Below are positions 59,799 to 64,000 of a stretch of DNA of 64,000 bases, in pieces; position 1 is the stretch's first letter; each line of letters opens with the position of its first letter. The position numbers and the translations under genes are program-made. The stretch comes from Herbiconiux sp. (GTDB taxonomy: Bacteria > Actinomycetota > Actinomycetes > Actinomycetales > Microbacteriaceae). Location of the stretch: assembly GCF_004297105.1 (NCBI RefSeq), contig NZ_SCVE01000019.1:1-64000 (forward strand), given 5' to 3'. A model generated the notes under the pieces. It searched no databases. It was not told where the DNA came from and saw only the letters and a program-made list of their open reading frames with translations.

Positions 59799-60551
59799 TT
59801 GGTCCAGGCGATTGAGAGGGACTCTGAGGTTCCCTATTACGAGCAGCTGTTCGCGATTCTGCGCGAGCAGGTCATGGCAGGGGAGTTCGACGACGGCGAG
59901 AGACTGCCCAGCGAGCTCGAGTTGTGTCGCGAGTACGGTTTGTCCCGTGCCACGGTTCGGCAGACCTTCCTGAAGCTCGAGAGCGAGGGGTACGCGCGCC
60001 GCGTGCCACGGCGGGGCGTCTTCGCGGCGAAACCCTCGGAGTCGTCGGGATGGACCATCCAAGACCCGCAGGGCTTCCTCGAATCTCAGATCCAGCACGG
60101 CCAGGTCGGGATCGAGACGGCGGTGCTGCGGGCCCAGTTCGTGGTTCCGCCCGAGCATGTCTCCCAACTGCTCGACACGGGCGCCGCTGAGAAGGTGTTC
60201 GAACTCGTGCGGGTGCGTTCCCGCGAGGGAAAGCCGGCGATGTACAGCACGAACTGGTTCCCCGGCCCCAGCGGCGAGGTGGTCTCCAAGGCGGCGGATG
60301 TTCTCGACGGCTCCGGATCCGTCAACCAGGCCCTGCGCGGTGCCGGGTACGTCACGGCGGGTGCCCGCCGCGTCGTGCATGCGCTGCGCACCCCGCCCGA
60401 GATCGCCGATGCTCTCGGCGTGGACAACGACGAGCCCATTCTGAGAGTCGGGTCGCTGTCGTGGGACCACGAGGCGACCCGGTTCGACTACTACGAGACC
60501 TGGGTGCTCACCGACGTGGTGCCACTCGAGGTGAACGTCGCCGCGAGCTGA
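59799..60551 (+). CDS. GntR-family regulator, UTRA type
   Basis: 250 residues. Winged helix at about 10-75 (VPYYEQLFAILREQVMAGEFDDGERLPSELELCREYGLSRATVRQTFLKLESEGYARRVPRRG) and UTRA domain ending RVGSLSWDHEATRFDYYETWVLTDVVPLEV. TTG start with GGAGGG just upstream. GTCTAGTC and GTCCATAC (59743-59757) are near matches to GTnTAnAC and may be its own operator. It faces the FGGY kinase genes and overlaps the first by 61 bp at the 3' ends, so it probably controls them. Confidence 0.85.
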   Translation: MVQAIERDSEVPYYEQLFAILREQVMAGEFDDGERLPSELELCREYGLSRATVRQTFLKLESEGYARRVPRRGVFAAKPSESSGWTIQDPQGFLESQIQHGQVGIETAVLRAQFVVPPEHVSQLLDTGAAEKVFELVRVRSREGKPAMYSTNWFPGPSGEVVSKAADVLDGSGSVNQALRGAGYVTAGARRVVHALRTPPEIADALGVDNDEPILRVGSLSWDHEATRFDYYETWVLTDVVPLEVNVAAS

Positions 60552-61951
60552 GTGCCGCCGAGCGCTCGCGCCGGATCCGGCTCCCAGCCTCGCGCCTTCG
60601 CCGCCAGGAGCGCCGCGCCCACGGCCGTGACCTCGGGCTCGAGGATGGCTGCGGTGCGGTATCCGTTCACGGCGGTCTTGATCTCGACCCAGCCGGGGGA
60701 GCGCACCCAGCCGCCGGCCAGGCGCACCTCGCTGCCGGCACCCGCGCGGGCGTCGAGGGCGGGGGCACTCGTCCCGCCGCCGGGAGTTCCGGCGGTCGAT
60801 CCCACCGCGTCGAGCCCGCCCACGAGGGCCGCCCGCACGGCATCCACAGCGTCCCTCCCCGCGCATGCCAGCGCCCCGAGCACCGCCGAGGCCCGTGCCA
60901 GCGGATCGCGCGGGGCATCGAGCGCGTACATCGGCCGGCCGCCGCCTCTGCTGCCCGGTACGAAGAATCCGTCTTCCAGCACGGGAACCGGCGCCGCACC
61001 TCCCTCGAGCAGCGCCCTCAGCTGCCGTGCCACGGCCGGGTCCTGGGCCGCCCACTCCACGTTGCGACTGAGTTCCTCCACCCGGAGCAGTGTGGCGCCT
61101 GCCGACCGGATGCCGGGTGCGACATCGATGCCCTCGCGCCGACCGGCCACGGGCCGAGGCGACTGAGCCACCACCACCTCGGCGGTGCCCATCGAGTCCA
61201 GCACCGCTCCCGGCACCAGTTGGTCGACGCCCCAGCCCCCGATCGGATGGTCGTGCCCACCGGCCACGACCATCGCGTCGGCCGCCAGTAGTCCGGCCGC
61301 TCGCAGCACGGCGGAGTCGAGTGCACCCACGGGCTCGCCGGTGCTCACGACCGGCGGAAGAAGAGAGGACGTGCCCAGGGTGAGCGCAACCCGCTCGTCG
61401 GCCCAGGCGCGGTCGCGCGAGCGCCATGCCCCCGTGCGGGAAGCCAACGTGTCGCTGAGGAACGGCCGACCACTCCAGCGCACACCGGCGAGGTCGCTGA
61501 GCGCCACCCAGCTCGCCGCCGAATCGGCACCCGGCTGGCGGCGGGCCCAGCTCCAGCCCACCAGCGTGCGCACCGGATCCGCGGCGGTGTCGAACTCCCC
61601 GTCTGCCACGAGCTGGGGCTCGAACGTGCGGTAGATACGGTTGCGCCGGGGGTCGAACCAGGCCAGTGCTTTGGTGAGCGGATAGAGCGCCGCATCCACG
61701 AGCACGCCGTCTTCGCCCACTCCGGCGGAACAGATCGCGTGCACCTCGAAGCGCTGCCCGCACACCTCGAGCACCATCTCCTCGACCGCCGCGAAGAGGG
61801 CATCCGCGTCGATCCAGAGCCCTTCGGCATCGCGAGGGGTGCGCCGTACGGCGCGCGCCACCACGGTGCCCTCGCGGTCGAGCGCCACCACCTTGGCGTT
61901 GGTGCTGCCGATGTCGACACCGCACGCGACGGGAGTTCTGAGGGTGCTCAC
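60491..61951 (-). CDS. FGGY-family carbohydrate kinase
   Basis: 486 residues. ATP site CGVDIGSTNAKVVALDREG at the N-terminus; VVAGGHDHPIGGWGVDQ in the middle and VRLAGGWVRSPGWVEIKTAVNG near the end (GGxxxS/N-type motif). The GHD motif supplies the catalytic Asp. It is more divergent than the xylB downstream partner, and the substrate cannot be named. GTG 61951 follows GGAGGGAGAGG. The last 20 codons overlap the convergent gntR gene. Confidence 0.78.
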   Translation of the reverse strand: MSTLRTPVACGVDIGSTNAKVVALDREGTVVARAVRRTPRDAEGLWIDADALFAAVEEMVLEVCGQRFEVHAICSAGVGEDGVLVDAALYPLTKALAWFDPRRNRIYRTFEPQLVADGEFDTAADPVRTLVGWSWARRQPGADSAASWVALSDLAGVRWSGRPFLSDTLASRTGAWRSRDRAWADERVALTLGTSSLLPPVVSTGEPVGALDSAVLRAAGLLAADAMVVAGGHDHPIGGWGVDQLVPGAVLDSMGTAEVVVAQSPRPVAGRREGIDVAPGIRSAGATLLRVEELSRNVEWAAQDPAVARQLRALLEGGAAPVPVLEDGFFVPGSRGGGRPMYALDAPRDPLARASAVLGALACAGRDAVDAVRAALVGGLDAVGSTAGTPGGGTSAPALDARAGAGSEVRLAGGWVRSPGWVEIKTAVNGYRTAAILEPEVTAVGAALLAAKARGWEPDPARALGGTQLAATFTSSGTTSVSTQVS

Positions 61952-62015
61952 AGCCTCTCCCTCCGCGCGATTCCGGGGCCGTAGTGATCCTACTGGCGTG
62001 CGGCGGCGAGCGGAG

Positions 62016-63488
62016 TCAGGGGGTGGGCGACAGTGCGCGGGCCGGGCGAACCGCCGCCGCACCAGGGGTCGACGGGTACCCGAGCGACGTCTTCGCGGCC
62101 TCGTGCTGTTCGGCGATACGAGGCTCGAACGGCGGTCGCGCCAACTCCTCCACCGTGACCTCCCAGGACGGGAACGAGCCGGTCAAGGCGCAAGCCGCCT
62201 GCATGGCGGATCCCTTCGCCACGTACTCGTCGGCGGCCGGCACCGTCACCGGCAGCGAGACCATCTGGGCGAGGATGCGTTGCACCGCCGGACTCTCGGC
62301 CGCCCCGCCGATGAGCAGCAGCCGCCCCACCGGCACATCGCAGGCCGACAGGTTCCCCAGCATGGCCACCTGGCTGGCGAGGGTGCCCTCGATCACCGAG
62401 CGCGCGAAGTTCGGCCGGGTGAAGTTCTCGAGCGAGGCGTTCAGCAGCGAACCGCGCTCGTGCGGCAGATCGGGAGTGCGTTCGCCCACGAAGTAGGGCA
62501 GGAGGGTGAGTCCGTCCGATCCGGGCCGGGCCTGCAGGGCGAGCTCCGAGAGCTCTGCGAGCGTGCAGCCCAGAAGGGAGGCGCCGAGCTCGAAGTTGCG
62601 GGCCGCGTTCAGCGTCGCCACGAGGGGCAGATGGTCGCCGGTGGCGTCGGCGTAGTTGCACACGTAACCGTCGAAGTCGTGCACCGGATGCGCCGACCGC
62701 GCGTACACGACGCCCGAGGTTCCCAGCGAGAGCACTGCGTCGCCTTCTGCGAGCCCCAGCGCGAGGGCGGCGGCCGCGTTGTCGCCGCTGCCCACGCCGA
62801 CCGGGATGCCGGCCGGGATGCCCGGGATGCCGTGTCCCGTCACTCCGGCCTGGTCGAACGGCCCGAGGATGCGCGGCAACAGGGCCCTCTTGCCGAAGGC
62901 GAGCTCGAACAGATCCATCGTGTACTCGCCGGTCTCGGGCGACCAGTACGCGGTGCCCGAGGCCTCGGAGCGGTCGGTCACGAGCTCGTCGAGGCGTCCG
63001 GCCTGCGGGGCGTTGCCCATCAGCCGCCAGGTGAGCCAGTCGTGCACCACGGCCACGGCCTCGGTCTTCGCCGCGGACGCCGGGTCGACATCGCGCAGCC
63101 AGCGAAGCTTCGGCGCGGTGTCGGAGAGGGTGAGGGGGATGCCGGTGAGCCGGATCCACTCCTCGCGCCCGAGCTCGTCGTTCAGTGCCACCATCGCGGC
63201 GTGCGATCCGGTGTCGTTCCAGAGCGGGGAGTCGCACACCACGTTCCCGGCGGCGTCGAGGAACACCGGGGTGTGCTGCTGCCCGCTCACCGAGACGGCC
63301 GAGACGTCGTCGAGCCCGCCGGCGCGCTCGACGGCGGTGAGCAGAGCGTGCCACCACACCTCGGGGTCGACGATGGTCTGCGGCGGGTGCGAGGCCTTGC
63401 CCTCGCGCACGGCGCGGCCGGTGGCGAGATCGCGCACCGTCACCTTGCAGGCCTGGGTGGAGGAATCGATACCGGCCACCAGCGTCAT
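62016..63488 (-). CDS. xylB: Xylulokinase
   Basis: 490-residue FGGY kinase phosphorylating D-xylulose to xylulose 5-phosphate. LVAGIDSSTQACKVTVRD is the ATP site; SGQQHTPVFLD and PLWNDTGS match the XylB substrate site; VGSGDNAAAALALGL carries the catalytic Asp; LLIGGAAESPAVQRILAQMVSLPVTVP completes the nucleotide site. Its start overlaps the stop of the next upstream kinase gene (ATGA), and its stop lies 65 bp before the next FGGY gene, so the three form one operon. Confidence 0.88.
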   Translation of the reverse strand: MTLVAGIDSSTQACKVTVRDLATGRAVREGKASHPPQTIVDPEVWWHALLTAVERAGGLDDVSAVSVSGQQHTPVFLDAAGNVVCDSPLWNDTGSHAAMVALNDELGREEWIRLTGIPLTLSDTAPKLRWLRDVDPASAAKTEAVAVVHDWLTWRLMGNAPQAGRLDELVTDRSEASGTAYWSPETGEYTMDLFELAFGKRALLPRILGPFDQAGVTGHGIPGIPAGIPVGVGSGDNAAAALALGLAEGDAVLSLGTSGVVYARSAHPVHDFDGYVCNYADATGDHLPLVATLNAARNFELGASLLGCTLAELSELALQARPGSDGLTLLPYFVGERTPDLPHERGSLLNASLENFTRPNFARSVIEGTLASQVAMLGNLSACDVPVGRLLLIGGAAESPAVQRILAQMVSLPVTVPAADEYVAKGSAMQAACALTGSFPSWEVTVEELARPPFEPRIAEQHEAAKTSLGYPSTPGAAAVRPARALSPTP

Positions 63489-64000
63489 CGACCGGCTCCT
63501 TTCAGGGTGTCCCAGAGGGGACGGATGTCGTCGTGCCAGGCGGCGAGCACCGCGGTGCGCCCGGCATCGGGTGCGACCTCCTCGGGCGAGCACTGCTCCC
63601 ACGACCGCCGTTGCCCGGAGGCGAGGGCCTGAGCGCCGACGGAGACCACCTCGGGAAGGAGGGAGACGCTCAACGGGGCACCCAGGAGATCGGCTTTGAG
63701 CTGGAGCCAGAGGGGGTTGCGGCCGGCGGGGCCGATCACCTTGATGGCTTCGGGACGCTCGGGGAAGAGTGCCAGCACGTCCTGGAACTGGAGCGCCATG
63801 CCGAGGAATGTGCCCAACACGATCTCATCGAGGGTGGTACCGGAGCCGATTCCCGCGATGATGCCGCGGGCCGCGGCGTTCTTGGTGGGAGGCGGGCTGC
63901 CGCGGAACTGCGGCAGCACCAGGGGGGCGCGATGCGCCGAGAGGTCGCCGACGACGTAGCGGGCGTGCACCCGTTCGACGGTCGCCGTGAGGGCCGCGGC
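63485..64000 (-). CDS. FGGY-family carbohydrate kinase, C-terminal part (runs off window)
   Basis: The frame is open to the window edge, so at least 171 residues of a C-terminus are visible. GIIAGIGSGTTLDEIVLGTFLGMALQFQDVLALF and IKVIGPAGRNPLWLQLKADLLGAPLSVSLLPEVVSVGAQALA match the second domain of FGGY kinases (GGxxxNxxW-type motif). The substrate is unknown. It is coupled to xylB by an ATGA overlap. Confidence 0.8.
   Translation of the reverse strand, partial: AAALTATVERVHARYVVGDLSAHRAPLVLPQFRGSPPPTKNAAARGIIAGIGSGTTLDEIVLGTFLGMALQFQDVLALFPERPEAIKVIGPAGRNPLWLQLKADLLGAPLSVSLLPEVVSVGAQALASGQRRSWEQCSPEEVAPDAGRTAVLAAWHDDIRPLWDTLKGAGR

Noticed and set aside
59523..61925. 800-codon minus-strand frame across the GntR gene and kinase
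   Set aside because: It covers two genes with clear domains in other frames and has no domain itself.
61839..63632. 597-codon plus-strand frame opposite xylB
   Set aside because: Shadow frame; xylB motifs are unambiguous on the other strand.

Overview
The window is high-GC DNA of about 64 kb. Dense genes, frequent GATGC/GCATC codon pairs, DtxR, a type III glutamine synthetase and GntR/UTRA regulators with FGGY kinases all suggest an actinobacterium of the order Micrococcales, most like Microbacteriaceae. This is inferred from gene content; no 16S gene is present. Many genes have no Shine-Dalgarno sequence but carry a TAnnnT -10 element 6-7 nt before the start codon, as expected for leaderless mRNAs.

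Region 1 (1-7 kb) is housekeeping: serC, a DtxR-type metal regulator, an NlpC/P60 hydrolase behind a structured leader, an HNH endonuclease behind an attenuator-like leader, tRNA-Arg(CCT), an MHS-family transporter and a membrane esterase.

Region 2 (6.8-25.6 kb) is the main accessory block. It looks like one polyol/sugar-phosphate regulon: glpD-like dehydrogenase plus phosphofructokinase; a divergent triose-phosphate-isomerase paralogue; a RuBisCO-like protein with a Cof-type HAD phosphatase and an unknown membrane protein; two tandem glycerol-kinase-like genes with altered substrate residues; a NagD-type HAD; an sn-glycerol-1-phosphate-dehydrogenase-like enzyme; a class II aldolase overlapping a CbbY-like HAD; a GntR/HutC regulator; and a divergent E1(alpha-beta fusion)-E2 2-oxo acid dehydrogenase pair without E3. 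Sites resembling the HutC consensus GTnTAnAC lie in all four control regions of this block.

Region 3 (25.7-30.5 kb) holds an acyltransferase, hipBA with three 18-bp palindromes spaced exactly 26 bp apart, a small unknown gene, glutamate decarboxylase and a GNAT protein. Region 4 (30.5-35.3 kb) is a probable cell-surface polysaccharide locus: a beta-helix lipoprotein diverging from a processive GT2 glycosyltransferase that overlaps a membrane-anchored beta-helix protein.

Region 5 (35.3-57.8 kb) is mostly core genes: Eis-like acetyltransferase, TetR, LLM oxidoreductase, YbaK, a large SF1-helicase-like protein with a degenerate Walker A motif, MscL, FmdB, 5-formyl-THF cyclo-ligase, galU, acetyltransferases, tRNA-Ala(CGC), an aldo/keto reductase, two MarR regulators with divergent targets, a formamidopyrimidine-DNA glycosylase, type III glutamine synthetase and a sucrase/ferredoxin-like protein. 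Long perfect palindromes sit in several gaps; two share the same arms.

Region 6 (57.9-64 kb) has a JmjC oxygenase translationally coupled to an 85-residue peptide made almost wholly of three 24-residue repeats, a possible peptide-modification pair, then a GntR/UTRA regulator and three consecutive FGGY carbohydrate kinases including xylB. The last kinase runs off the window. I saw no insertion sequence, prophage or CRISPR array.
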